Shown piece after piece: positions 42,563-52,435 of a stretch of 64,000 bases of DNA. The first letter of the stretch is position 1, and each line of letters starts with the position of its first letter. The notes beneath the pieces are model-generated. The model had not been told where the DNA came from and ran no database searches. It worked only from the letters and a program-made list of their open reading frames with translations. The stretch spans positions 91,583 to 155,582 of the forward strand of contig CARDBT010000002.1 in assembly GCA_948957135.1 (NCBI GenBank), read 5' to 3'. This DNA is from COE1 sp910588595. GTDB taxonomy: Bacteria; Bacillota; Clostridia; Lachnospirales; Lachnospiraceae. The translations under genes were made by a program, and so were the position numbers.

Positions 42563-43270
42563 TCATTTAAAGCGTTCTGCCCTCCAGTTTTCCTCCCGCT
42601 CATTGCCGGACGCAGTTGCGCTGTCGAGCTGCAGAACGATCTCACTGAAATATCTTGGCGGAACATCCCTCAAAAAACATGCTTTCTCTTTGTCCTCCCG
42701 ATAGAATCTGACATCATATACCGTCACTTCCTCCTGATGCCATCCGACAAAGCTTCCTGAAAAATGCAGCTCTACGCTCATACCATTCTCGGTGTCCTCC
42801 CGATAATAGGTACGATATCTGCCCGCATCCTCAACACAGCCGCGACACCAGCCAAACCCTGTCAATTTTCCATTTAACGAGAGGTCATTGACGATGCAGC
42901 CGCCAAAACGTTCCATATAGTTCATGTCCGCCTCTTCCTCCTCCCTCTTCCCTCAGCGAGGGCAGTACTTTCTCTTATACAATTCATACTCTTCAGCACG
43001 GTCGATCGCATTGTACCAGAACAGACTGTGACAGGATCCCTGACCGATCGCATAGACTACGTTAAAAAAGCGCACGATCTTTTTGGCGTCATCGTATATC
43101 TGCCGCGTTCCTCCTGACAGATCCTTTCGCTCAAACTGATCCAGAACCTCGTCCCCGGCATCTCCATTCAGATACTTTTTCGCCAGTTCGCAATCCTGTG
43201 CGGATACCCCCAGTTTCGTTAAAAGGGCGATCATCTTACTGATCTGTTGATTGTCTGCATTTATCGTCAT
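42563..43270 (-). pseudogene. Decayed second DUF4132 copy: N- and C-terminal remnants
   Basis: Two frames line up with the two ends of the intact DUF4132 gene. 42953-43270 (105 codons, starting MTINADNQQISKMIALLTKL) matches its first about 100 residues. 42563 to about 42950 (ERFGGCIVNDLSLNGKLTG ... RYFSEIVLQLDSATASG) matches its last about 120. The roughly 950 codons between are missing. The N-part ends in a stop right at the joint. The intact copy follows directly, so this was a tandem duplication that lost its middle. Confidence 0.88.
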
Positions 43271-43366
43271 GATCTATTTTGATACCTCCTGTCCACTGAA
43301 AACGATGAATGTAGTACTGTTATAATGATAATTATAGTTTTTTAGATGCGGTTATTCAATTGAAAT

Positions 43367-43726
43367 TCATGAGATCTGATGAATATTTGTTTGCTTATCA
43401 GCCAAATAGTAACACCTGCCCTTGTCATACTCTATCTTTTCCCTGCAAATATTCACATACCGCTCGATCTGCACATAGACACCGATCAGGGGACCCGTCT
43501 TCTTTTCCAGTTGATGCCGGCGCATCTCCACCCCTTTTGCCAGCTCTGAGAGCAATTGCGACAGCAGTTCCATGCCGTACGCCGCAGTGCGCCCAACCAT
43601 GTCTTTTAACGCTTTCAACGTACTGTCATGTACGGTGTCAAACCCACTCTGATACAAGTCCTCCATAAGATTTTCCACATCGCACAGCAGCTGACCCAGC
43701 GCTTCATCCTTATCATACATATCCAT
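43367..43726 (-). CDS. Uncharacterised 119-residue helical protein of the yeh-like operon
   Basis: All-helical, acidic-to-neutral protein beginning MDMYDKDEALGQLLCDVENL, with no signal, membrane helix or known motif. GGAG with good spacing precedes ATG 43726. It lies between the SWIM gene (32 bases upstream) and the DUF4132 remnants and is on the same strand, so it is part of the operon. Similar small helical proteins are sometimes found in these clusters; no function is known. It may be a partner of the SWIM or DUF4132 protein. Confidence 0.7.
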   Translation of the reverse strand: MDMYDKDEALGQLLCDVENLMEDLYQSGFDTVHDSTLKALKDMVGRTAAYGMELLSQLLSELAKGVEMRRHQLEKKTGPLIGVYVQIERYVNICREKIEYDKGRCYYLADKQTNIHQIS

Positions 43727-43758
43727 CTTTTCCCACTCCTACCGCAAAACCATAAGTA

Positions 43759-45501
43759 TTATCCTGTTCCGCTCAACTCGTTCCTGTTGAAAACCGAGAT
43801 CGGATACAGACGGAGCCTGCCGTCGCGCAGATAGACTCTGCCAAAAAAACACGGCAGGTTTTCGTCTGTGATCTTCTCCAGATACCGGATTCCCTCCGCC
43901 TCATTTTCGGAATAGGCGACTTCCACCACAACCACTTTTCCTGACGCATCATACAGATCCATATACAATTTCTGTTCTGTCTCCAGAAAAACGGCTTTCC
44001 CGCACGATACCGGTCTTAAAAACACAAGTTTGGTCCGACTCGTGCTGTCTGCCCCCGGCAGTCCGCTCTTTTCCGGCGCAGTCCGTCCGTCTTGAAACAG
44101 TTCCTCAAAGAGCTGCGCAAAGTCGTGATAGTACCACTTCCCTAAAATATCTGCAGTCAGCATATTTTGTTCCGTTCTTCGATCCTGCAGAAGCTGCCCC
44201 TTTGTCTCTTTGCTCGATGACAGTCTCCCCCTGTTGTCACACTTTGCCTGCTCCAGATGAATATGCCAGAATGCAAGCTCGTGAAAGGGCAGTCCCAACC
44301 TCCACGGCGTCTCCTGCGGATACTGCTGTCTTGCACTATTTATCGTGTACGCATTGTCATAAAATACAGGCCTTGCCTGTGTGTAAGTATACCACTTCTT
44401 CGTGTTCTCTTCCAGAAAATAGATCGTCTCGCCCTCATAACCGCTCCTGCTCACAAAATGTTCGATCGCGATACCGACCAGATCCAGATCGAGAGCCAAC
44501 GAATATTCTGCGCGGAACGCCCCCGCAAGCCTTGACACTTCAAGGACATTCTGCGCATTTCCCAGCAGTTCCACCTGTCTGTAAAATGAGGTAAACTGCC
44601 ACAGCAGCTTCTGTATCCTAAGCGATGCCGCCCGCCTGAGATACTTGCTGTAGGAATCCTGCAGACGCCGCCAGTCACTCTCGAAATCAGACAGCTTTGC
44701 ATTGTGGCAGATCATTGCAAGGCGTTCCATACGGTCAAGAGCATCGTGCGGTGTCCTCGACAATCCGGTGTCCAAAAGCTCCTCCAAAAATGCTTTCATC
44801 TGAAGAACTGCGTCCTGAATCTGTTCCATGTCATACTCCGCACTTACATCCTGATTCTGCTCCAGCGCTTCAATGTTCGTCTGCCCTGATGCGAGCTTGC
44901 ACCACAAGACCGCCTCCGCCTTGTGGACACAAAACTCTTTCTTATGGCAGGTGCACGTCGAGTATTCCAGCGGATAGAGCAGCCTGACTTCCGTCGCCTG
45001 CTTCAAGGGCTGCACGGTCACAGCACTTGCATAAGTGATCTGCGGTCTATTTCCGATCCTGGCATTTTCGATCAGCTGCTGCAGTCTGCGGACCCCCAGG
45101 CTTTTGGCGAGTTTTCCAATCGGATAGTCCGCGATCTGCTGCAGTACTTTCTCCGCCATCGTGTCATCGGATTGGCTGCTTTCAATCGATTCCTCTTCCC
45201 CGACTGTCTCACTGTCTGCGTCTTTTGTTTCTGACGCCTTCTGCAATGAAAGGATTCCGAGTACCACATGGCGGCAGATGCTTCTCGACGGGCAGGAACA
45301 GGTGCTTTCGCCGAGAGGTATCTTAATGTGGACTGTCTCTTCCCCGACACTCACAGTGATCATATCCTCTGCCGGATCGCCGGAAACCTTGCATACAGTC
45401 GTCTCCATATCCTTATATGCGCGCTTTACGATTCCCTTGTTGGAAATCCCCACTAAATAATCGTCATCGATCTCCCGAAGGACCGATCCCCAATCACCCA
45501 T
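43759..45501 (-). CDS. SWIM zinc-finger protein (YehQ-like)
   Basis: About 580 residues from ATG 45501 (GGAGGG five bases before). Two SWIM-type zinc motifs: STCSCPSRSICRHVVLGIL near residue 70-90 (CxC-x6-CxH) and STCTCHKKEFCVHKAEAVLW at about 180-200. The rest is helical with a beta-rich C-terminal part (KLYMDLYDASGKVVVVEV). SWIM fingers bind DNA or proteins. Length and operon place match E. coli YehQ. In this operon it probably recognises the target that the MoxR/VWA machinery acts on, but that is inference. Confidence 0.88.
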   Translation of the reverse strand: MGDWGSVLREIDDDYLVGISNKGIVKRAYKDMETTVCKVSGDPAEDMITVSVGEETVHIKIPLGESTCSCPSRSICRHVVLGILSLQKASETKDADSETVGEEESIESSQSDDTMAEKVLQQIADYPIGKLAKSLGVRRLQQLIENARIGNRPQITYASAVTVQPLKQATEVRLLYPLEYSTCTCHKKEFCVHKAEAVLWCKLASGQTNIEALEQNQDVSAEYDMEQIQDAVLQMKAFLEELLDTGLSRTPHDALDRMERLAMICHNAKLSDFESDWRRLQDSYSKYLRRAASLRIQKLLWQFTSFYRQVELLGNAQNVLEVSRLAGAFRAEYSLALDLDLVGIAIEHFVSRSGYEGETIYFLEENTKKWYTYTQARPVFYDNAYTINSARQQYPQETPWRLGLPFHELAFWHIHLEQAKCDNRGRLSSSKETKGQLLQDRRTEQNMLTADILGKWYYHDFAQLFEELFQDGRTAPEKSGLPGADSTSRTKLVFLRPVSCGKAVFLETEQKLYMDLYDASGKVVVVEVAYSENEAEGIRYLEKITDENLPCFFGRVYLRDGRLRLYPISVFNRNELSGTG

Positions 45502-45544
45502 GCAAACCCTCCATCTGCTGCACAAAAACAACTCACAATAACTT

Positions 45545-46669
45545 TTACAATATTTTCGCGATAAATCCTGAAAGCTCCTCCGGTGTCATCGCACCGACCG
45601 ACGCCCCCATATCCGCAAGCGCTGCCGCCGCTTTCTTGTCGTAGTTGGGCACCGCATCATGGTCGAGGGCGGGCAGCACGATCAGCTTCGCGCCGCTCTC
45701 AATGATCCCGTTACTCACCTGATACAGATGACGGTAACTGCCGCCCTCGTAGAGATCAGTGACCAGTACCACCATCGTCCTGTGCGGTATCTCGATCAGC
45801 TGTTCACAGTAGGCGAGCGCCCCTGCGATATTCGTGCCGCCGCCGAGCTGGATGCTCATGAGCGTCTCGACCGGATCGCTGACGTATCCGCTCAGATCCA
45901 CCACATTGGTATCAAAGATGACAAGCCTTGTGTCCAGCATCGGCAGCTTTGCAAAGATCCCCGCCATCACGGCGCTGTGGATCACGGAATCCAGCATCGA
46001 TCCGCTCTCATCCACACAGATGATCACGCGCCATTGGTTATACTTTTTCATGCGCGAACTGAAATACACCTGTTTTAGGATGATCTGCTTTGTGTCCGTG
46101 TCATAATTTTTGAGATTCCTGCGTATTGTCTTTATCATATCCAGGTTCCGTATAGATCGCACCGGACTGCTCTCATTGCGGTTCAACCGCCCGAAAAGTG
46201 TCTTTTTCATCTCCTGCTCAAGCTTCCTGGTCAGTTCGTCGGCTACTTTGCGCACCACCTGCCTGGCGAGCTCCAGCACATCGCCTTTCATCATATGCTT
46301 TAACTGCATGATCGTCTTTAAAAGCTCCTTGTTCGGCTCCAGTTTCCGCAAGACTTCAGGATCGGTCAACAGCTCTGTCATTTCGTATTTCTCCAGTGCG
46401 TGCCGTTCCATAATCTCCACCGTGTTTCGCGGAAAGAGCGTCTTGATCTTGGACAGCCAGCGCGGCACCGTGAGCTGTGAGTCCCCGCTGCCGCCGCTTC
46501 GGTCCCTGCGGATCTCCTGGTCATCCCCGTATTCCCTGGAATACAGATAATCCAACACTTCTTCCATTTCCATCATTCTCACATTGTCCGCCGAAAATGA
46601 TATCTGCCCTGCCGCATACTTTCCCAGCACCAGCCGCCACCGGTTCAGGACTTCCTGTTCGTCTTGCAT
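45545..46669 (-). CDS. VWA-domain protein (YehP/CoxE-like)
   Basis: 374 residues. The N-terminal half is helical with a basic middle (RKLEQEMKKTLFGRLNRNE). The von Willebrand A domain starts near residue 215 with the MIDAS motif DESGSML, then GGGTNIAGAL and VTDLYEGGS, giving all metal ligands. VWA proteins paired with MoxR ATPases act as metal-dependent adaptors for ATP-driven remodelling (as in CoxD/CoxE, NorQ/NorD, RavA/ViaA). The length equals that of E. coli YehP. 32 bases separate it from the DUF5682 gene upstream. Confidence 0.93.
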   Translation of the reverse strand: MQDEQEVLNRWRLVLGKYAAGQISFSADNVRMMEMEEVLDYLYSREYGDDQEIRRDRSGGSGDSQLTVPRWLSKIKTLFPRNTVEIMERHALEKYEMTELLTDPEVLRKLEPNKELLKTIMQLKHMMKGDVLELARQVVRKVADELTRKLEQEMKKTLFGRLNRNESSPVRSIRNLDMIKTIRRNLKNYDTDTKQIILKQVYFSSRMKKYNQWRVIICVDESGSMLDSVIHSAVMAGIFAKLPMLDTRLVIFDTNVVDLSGYVSDPVETLMSIQLGGGTNIAGALAYCEQLIEIPHRTMVVLVTDLYEGGSYRHLYQVSNGIIESGAKLIVLPALDHDAVPNYDKKAAAALADMGASVGAMTPEELSGFIAKIL

Positions 46670-46701
46670 ACCCTATTGACTCCCTTCCCTGCATCTATTT
46701 T

Positions 46702-49140
46702 TCATGGGTTCTCTAAAACACGCCTCGCATACGCATCAAGCTCCCTGCCATACGCATACCAGCCCGGCAGCACAGCATCCCTTTCCATCAGGTCACGCCC
46801 TGACTTACGGTGGAGCCCTGCCGCCTGATGTGCGATCTTGTCCGTCTCGGAGGGCGCAAAATATGCAAATGCCATTCGAAGCTGCGGAAGCAGTTCCATA
46901 AATTCCGCCTCGCTGACCTCCCCCAGAAAAGTGTCGATCAACACAAGCATCTCCGGCTCCATCAGAATCAGATCCCTGGCTGTATAGAACAGCCCCCTGA
47001 AAAAGACCGCCGTCTTTAGCAGCTGTTCCCTCGTGCCTGTCAGATATCCTCTGCACACTGCACCCACTGCATGCGGATCCTCCCTGCCGCCCCCGTAGAG
47101 GATCCCGTGAATGCAGCCGTTCAATCCCGCATGGATCTGTCCATCCTCCTGCATACGCTGCAATGCTTCATAAAAGTTCTCCCTCTCTCCCGTATCTTCC
47201 TGGCTGCTCTTTCCAGTGATCTGATACAATAACTTCAATGCGTTCATGCCTTCGTCTAACATTTCGTCGCGCATTCGCGTGATACTCGGAAGCAGCGTGA
47301 TCAGCTTTCTGACCCCCGTGTGCAAAAGCGCTCCGAACCTCATGCGCGATTCGTACAAAGTTCCTAACTCCTCCATCATCAAAAGGGATTTCAAGGCATC
47401 TGCAACCGAGTAAAAATCCATATCCTTCAGGATCAGTTCGTGCACGCGCTCATATACGGCGGCAAGCTGACTGGAAATCCCCATCTCAAATACCTGTGTC
47501 AGGAGTACCGCCGCTCCGTCTGCCTTCGTGCCCTGCAAGAGCCGCTCCTGCACCAGGCTGACGACCGCCTCCTCCATGGTCGCACCGTGAACTGACACAT
47601 CGATCAGATCCGCAAATACCTGCGCACTGTACTTGTATTTCCAGATCTCACGGATCAGACTGCGGTCCTTACCCCGCTGCAGATCAGGACCTTTCACACG
47701 CTTCGCAAACACTGTCTGCAGAAAGAGCATCTGATGAAAAAAACGGCTCATCTGTCTGTGTTTTCTGCTGGAGAAAATGGAGAGCGTCACTTCCTTTTCC
47801 ATGGTACTGTCTGTCCTGATCCCGAACTTTTTGCACTGATCCTGAAAATCGAGTATGATCGGTGGAACATCCGCCAGTGTGCAGAGCGCTCCCGAACCGG
47901 TCCCCGTCATCAATCGGCGCAGAGCGCGAAGCGGCATGTCCGAAGCGATATTGTACTCGCCCTTTACATATGAGGATAACACGGCGTCCTGCAGCTCGTA
48001 AGCGCCTGGCTGTGGCTTCCCTCGAAGCGCTGCAAGCCCCTGCGCCATCTGCCATGCACAGATTTCGTCATAGGTGGACACCGCCCCCTCCGCTCTCCTT
48101 ACCTCCTTGCCCGACGCGATCAGCAGTTCTAACACGGATTCCTCATATGGATCCTGTATCTGCCTGGAAAGTCCTTCCCATATTTTCTGATAAAAACCTG
48201 TGTACGGCATGCCGCTCGCATAACCGTTCAGGGCGTCCGCTGCCTCCATGGAGTATGGCATGAGATAGACACTCTCGTCCAGGTCAGGAACATAATGTTC
48301 AATCTGCTTAGCGTAGCGGACGGTATCTTTCCAACTTTCGCCACATAACCGTTCCTTTAATCCCACTGTATGGAATCCGCCTGTGATCACAAGGATCCGC
48401 TGGATTTTATTGTCCCTGCCGCTCTCCTGGCTCACCGACTCTTCTTGTTTTGCCGCTGCACCGCAGCCGCGCAGCACCTGCTGGGCGATCCGGGCCGCCA
48501 TGTGTTGTTCCCGCGCCAGACAGCCTTCGCGCTGCAAAACCTCCGCCGGCGTATTCTCCCTTGCAAGTGCACAGTATGTATTCAGATGGGAAAACCAGAT
48601 GGCACTGTCCTCATATAAACCATTGATCTCAAAATATTTTTCCCAGAACTCGTCAAAACTGCGCAGCCCCGCCTTTTCGCACAGCCTCTCTATATACCCG
48701 TTGCGCGCAAGCAGATAGTCGTCATTGTAATTGCGCGGCGGTTCGCCCTCCGACACCTTATTTGCTGATGCCGCGAGAATATCCCCGTAAGACAGATCAA
48801 TAAATGACACATCTGTCATATTTCTGTGCGCTTCCCGCAGCGCCACAAGCTCCGGCGAGTAGTCGAGAAACGGATAATAGCACTTGTAGTGCGCCTGCTC
48901 TGCTGATATCTTTTCTGCCTTGTCATGATAGGCGTAATATATCGCAAACGGTGCGCGTGTATCCCCATGCAGCATGACCGGCAGCAGCGCATTGGCATTG
49001 TCCGGCCCCTCCACCAAAACGGCGTTTGGTTTCCACTCCGCAATGATTTTTTTGATCTGGTGCGCACACGCCGGGCTGTGATGCCGGACAGGAAGCAGCA
49101 TTATCTCAGCCATTTCCTCGCTTCGTAGTATTGTTTCCAT
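46702..49140 (-). CDS. DUF5682 protein (YehM-like)
   Basis: 812 residues, a soluble protein with the DUF5682 N-terminus: MLLPVRHHSPACAHQIKKII and the following AVLVEGPDNANALLP. The His-His and Glu-Gly-Pro segments look like an erythromycin-esterase/TraB-type hydrolase core. GGFHTVGL near residue 250 carries another conserved histidine. The remainder is helical. Start ATG 49140 follows GAGGGTGG; an internal ATG at 49113 is possible. Its start overlaps the end of the MoxR gene by 40 bases, so the two are coupled. Matches E. coli YehM in size and position. Reaction unknown. Confidence 0.9.
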   Translation of the reverse strand: METILRSEEMAEIMLLPVRHHSPACAHQIKKIIAEWKPNAVLVEGPDNANALLPVMLHGDTRAPFAIYYAYHDKAEKISAEQAHYKCYYPFLDYSPELVALREAHRNMTDVSFIDLSYGDILAASANKVSEGEPPRNYNDDYLLARNGYIERLCEKAGLRSFDEFWEKYFEINGLYEDSAIWFSHLNTYCALARENTPAEVLQREGCLAREQHMAARIAQQVLRGCGAAAKQEESVSQESGRDNKIQRILVITGGFHTVGLKERLCGESWKDTVRYAKQIEHYVPDLDESVYLMPYSMEAADALNGYASGMPYTGFYQKIWEGLSRQIQDPYEESVLELLIASGKEVRRAEGAVSTYDEICAWQMAQGLAALRGKPQPGAYELQDAVLSSYVKGEYNIASDMPLRALRRLMTGTGSGALCTLADVPPIILDFQDQCKKFGIRTDSTMEKEVTLSIFSSRKHRQMSRFFHQMLFLQTVFAKRVKGPDLQRGKDRSLIREIWKYKYSAQVFADLIDVSVHGATMEEAVVSLVQERLLQGTKADGAAVLLTQVFEMGISSQLAAVYERVHELILKDMDFYSVADALKSLLMMEELGTLYESRMRFGALLHTGVRKLITLLPSITRMRDEMLDEGMNALKLLYQITGKSSQEDTGERENFYEALQRMQEDGQIHAGLNGCIHGILYGGGREDPHAVGAVCRGYLTGTREQLLKTAVFFRGLFYTARDLILMEPEMLVLIDTFLGEVSEAEFMELLPQLRMAFAYFAPSETDKIAHQAAGLHRKSGRDLMERDAVLPGWYAYGRELDAYARRVLENP

Positions 49141-50234
49141 AATCCACCCTCTTTGCTGCTCTTATCCCGGATCACTGTGTTGAAATATCCCTTTACTTTC
49201 TCTAAGTCGTCCTTGTCCTCCTTGGAAATGGCACCGACCAGATTCTGGACAAGGCACTCCACATCAAGATGCCCGTCCCCATAATAATATCCCGTGAGCA
49301 TTGTCTGATAATAGACAGACACTGCCTCCGCCGTACTCATCACCGCATTGGGCTTGTCGATCCGGTGTCCGTAAGATGACACCCCCTCCCGCAGTTCATG
49401 GTATGTGGCGGCGAGAAGTTCCGCGACATCCTCATCCACCGGCATATCGACATGACTCTCCTGGGCAAGCATGCTGACCTCACTCAAGATGATCTGCTTC
49501 TCGAGCGACACCTTATTCACCGGCATGACAGTCTCGAAGTTGAAGCGCCTCTTCAGCGCGCTGCTCATCTCGTTCACGCCCTTGTCCCTTGTGTTGGCAG
49601 TTCCGATGACATTAAAACCGGGACGCGCAAACAGAAAACCGTCGTCCCCAAGTTCCGGCACATTCAACACCTTGTCGCTCAACACACTGATCAGACTGTC
49701 CTGGATCTCCGCAGGCGTTCTGGTGATCTCCTCAAAGCGTGTCAGAATCCCCTTTTCCATGCCTACATAGAGCGGCGCCGGCACGAGCGCCTCCCTGCTT
49801 GGTCCTTTGGCGAGCAACAGGGCATAATTCCATGAGTACTTGATCATATCTTCTGTCGTCCCGGCTGTTCCCTGTATCGTATTTTTACTGTTCCCACTGA
49901 TCGCGGCAGACAAGAGTTCCGAGAGCATTGTCTTTGCCGTACCCGGCTCGCCGACCAGCATCAGCCCACGGTTTCCCGCCAGCGTGACGATACTTCGCTC
50001 GACGAGCGCATCGTTTCCAAAGTACTTTTTCCTGATCTGATACTTGTTTCCCTGATATTCAACAGGCTTTTCACTGCCTAAGATAAATGTCCTGACTGCC
50101 CTTGGGGACATCTGCCAGTTGTCCGGCCTTTTGTTCCCCTGCTCCTCGTCTATTTTCCTAAGCACTTCAAGCTCCTCCCGGCAGCGCACCTCCACTGGGG
50201 GTTTTATCGTACACAACGGATCTAATGCATTCAT
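49101..50234 (-). CDS. MoxR-family AAA ATPase (YehL-like)
   Basis: About 377 residues from ATG 50234 (AAAGGAGG before it). Walker A GEPGTAKTMLSELL, Walker B region RFEEITRTPAEIQDSL, sensor 1 IGTANTRDKG, arginine finger ALKRRFNFE and the MoxR lid at the C-terminus are present. An N-terminal helical extension of about 80 residues precedes the AAA core, as in YehL. It is the first gene of the operon and probably sets its expression. With the VWA protein it should form the ATP-driven core. Confidence 0.94.
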   Translation of the reverse strand: MNALDPLCTIKPPVEVRCREELEVLRKIDEEQGNKRPDNWQMSPRAVRTFILGSEKPVEYQGNKYQIRKKYFGNDALVERSIVTLAGNRGLMLVGEPGTAKTMLSELLSAAISGNSKNTIQGTAGTTEDMIKYSWNYALLLAKGPSREALVPAPLYVGMEKGILTRFEEITRTPAEIQDSLISVLSDKVLNVPELGDDGFLFARPGFNVIGTANTRDKGVNEMSSALKRRFNFETVMPVNKVSLEKQIILSEVSMLAQESHVDMPVDEDVAELLAATYHELREGVSSYGHRIDKPNAVMSTAEAVSVYYQTMLTGYYYGDGHLDVECLVQNLVGAISKEDKDDLEKVKGYFNTVIRDKSSKEGGLWKQYYEARKWLR

Positions 50235-50380
50235 TTCCGAACCTCCTTTGAGCATGTTAGACCATCTTTTGATCGCGCTCTTATACTTCAATTATAAATG
50301 CTATCCCACATAATAGGCAAGCATTAACTGTCCATGCTGCTATTTTTTCTCTTTCAGATCATGAACAGTTCCCTGGACGG

Positions 50381-51190
50381 AAAAATGTATTTACAGTTGC
50401 AAAAGATGCATTTACTCTGTACCGCGTTTTTGTGATCCAGTATGTGAAGACAACCATGCAGTCAAAGACAGACTTTTTTATCGGGCTGAGCGGCTTTCTG
50501 ATCTCCCAGGCAGCCGGGCTCGCGTTTCTGTATCTTGTCTTTGAGCAGATCCCGTCCATGCAGGAGTGGACGTTAGAACAGATGCTCTTCATCTATGGCT
50601 TTGCCCAGCTTCCGAGAGGGATCGACCACCTGCTGACAGACAATATCTGGATGGTAGGCTGGCAGATGGTCATCAAGGGCACTTTCGACAAATACATCCT
50701 GCGCCCCATGAACATCTTTTTCCAGATTGTCTGTGAAAAGGTTCAGTTTGACGCGCTGGGTGAGATCCTGGTCGGTCTGGTCCTGGTGGGACGCGCCGTC
50801 GCCAAAGGCACCGTGCAGGTCACTCCGCTAAAGTTGTTGGTTTTTATCGTTTCCGTGACAGCAGGGGCAGTGATCTACACCTCCGTCAAACTGATCCTGG
50901 CATCCATCGCGTTCTGGTTAAAGGACAGCTCGGCGATCATGACGACCGCTTACGAGGTCGCGGATTTTGCAAAATATCCGATCGAGATCTACGCCAAACC
51001 GATCCAGGCAGTGCTGATGACCATTCTGCCCTTTGCGTTCGTGGCATACATACCGTCCACGTTCTTTCTGATCGACGCCAATCTATGGAAAACGATCGGC
51101 GCGGAATGTGCGGTGGCTGTAGTCATCTGGATCATCGCGTACAAAATATTCCAGCGGGGGATCTCTGTCTATGAGAGCGCCGGAAATTAA
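50381..51190 (+). pseudogene. ABC-2 type permease lacking its start
   Basis: Membrane subunit with six predicted helices, DUF990/ABC-2 family (about 260 residues normally). The protein-like frame continues upstream of the first possible start (GTG 50432) as VFTVAKDAFTLYRVFVIQY, the family's normal N-terminal helix. No ATG/GTG/TTG or ribosome binding site precedes it, and at about 50372 the sequence joins a repeat end (TGAACAGTTCC). The ATPase and second permease normally beside it are absent. It is therefore probably a remnant rather than a working transporter. Confidence 0.7.
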
Positions 51191-51230
51191 ATAAGTATCA
51201 ATATTATGATCAAAATACAAGGAGGTTGCT

Positions 51231-51325
51231 ATGAAAACGATCATCACGATCCAACACACACAATCCATCCACCACACAAACGGCATGGTAGGTTCCTGGA
51301 CAGACTGGGAATTGTCAGAGAAAGG
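51231..51325 (+). pseudogene. 5' fragment of a histidine phosphatase family gene
   Basis: AAGGAGG precedes ATG 51231, and about 30 codons read as a histidine-phosphatase start (IQHTQSIHHTNGMVGSWTDW, then ELSEKG). After this the match ends, and the DNA is the 3' end of the - strand lipoprotein gene. The catalytic second histidine and the rest are missing. A long open frame continuing to 52100 is antisense to the lipoprotein gene and not real. Confidence 0.75.
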
Positions 51326-52022
51326 ACTGCAGCATTGCCTTCTGATATTCCTCCAGATTTTCCAGCAGCGATTTGCTCTCATCTCTGGCAAACACCGGCG
51401 GTTCCTGACTGTCCATCCACCACAGGCTGTCATACAGACGCTCCTCCCTCTCGAAGGTGCCCTGCAGATCACTGTCCGTGTTGAGCAGCTGGACACTGTG
51501 GGAGAGCAGGTCATTGATCTCATCCATAAACGCCGCGATCGCCTGCGCGTCAAATCCATCATGGACGGGAGAGCCAAAGTTGATATCAAAATCAACGCGA
51601 TCATAGCGCACTGTCTTTTCTTTGTTATCTGCCAGGGTGGACAGCACATACTCATAGGTGCACACACCCTGATACATCGTCGGGCGGTAGCACAGGAGAT
51701 AGTCCTCCCCGTCCAGCGTGCACAGGAATATGCTATTTTGCCCTGTATGCGCAAAATAACCGTCCTTTTGGCAGACCAGGACATCCTCCTCCCAGATCTC
51801 CAGGCGCTGTCCCTGTCCGTCATCCAGATCTGTCAGGCGCACTTCCTCGGCTTTGCCATTGCGGTTGAGGTCAGGCGTGACGGATCCCGGATCGACAGTC
51901 TCGATCACGGCGCTCTCCGGCGCATTTTCCACATCTTCCACTTCATGTCTGCCGGAGCACGCACTTGCCAATGCCATTACCGCAAACATTTCTATCAATA
52001 TGCCGCAAATTTTCTTATTCAT
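51315..52022 (-). CDS. Lipoprotein of unknown function
   Basis: 235 residues with signal peptide and lipobox LASAC, then a beta-rich acidic domain (DLNRNGKAEEVRLTDLDDGQ, like VCBS/FG-GAP repeat or copper-amine style secreted domains). A helical C-terminus ends LENLEEYQKAMLQSF. Its 3' end lies exactly at the break point of the truncated phosphatase gene, so a few C-terminal residues may be lost. No strong ribosome binding site is obvious in the available upstream bases (AAGAGG is nearby). Exported function not determined. Confidence 0.75.
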   Translation of the reverse strand: MNKKICGILIEMFAVMALASACSGRHEVEDVENAPESAVIETVDPGSVTPDLNRNGKAEEVRLTDLDDGQGQRLEIWEEDVLVCQKDGYFAHTGQNSIFLCTLDGEDYLLCYRPTMYQGVCTYEYVLSTLADNKEKTVRYDRVDFDINFGSPVHDGFDAQAIAAFMDEINDLLSHSVQLLNTDSDLQGTFEREERLYDSLWWMDSQEPPVFARDESKSLLENLEEYQKAMLQSFL

Positions 52023-52435
52023 ATATTACCTCTTCATATCTTAACGGTTCCTTACCTCAAAATCCTCAATCTTCACCAATACGATGTATTCGCAACATGA
52101 TTGTTCACGCCCCAACTTATTTCGTCAGCATTATAAACATTGAAGGCGGAAACAGCAAGCATTCTGGCGCATATTTTTCACTACTTTAATGGGCGACCAG
52201 GCAGTAATTGCGCAACCGCTGTCTGCTTTTTTGCGCTGACTAGGTTCTTTTATCTTCTCTCCACATGTTGTATACTTATTGTGTATTCGTACTACAGCGG
52301 ACACTTTAAATTTATCTGTCTATTATGAACAAAATCGACTATATGATATGGCAGTATACCGGCTACCTTATTCGGAAACCTGTCTATAATAGCTCTTAGA
52401 AAAACTCAGAGCAGATGGTGCTCGCTGTAGTATTA
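52023..52435. other. Intergenic region without recognisable genes
   Basis: About 410 bases, moderately AT-rich. Only short frames (24 codons or less with an ATG) are seen. It should contain the promoter of the - strand lipoprotein gene. No clear structured RNA or terminator noted. Confidence 0.5.

Noticed and set aside
51231..52100. A 289-codon + strand frame starting like a histidine phosphatase
   Set aside because: Only the first about 30 codons are phosphatase; the rest is antisense to the lipoprotein gene at 51315-52022.
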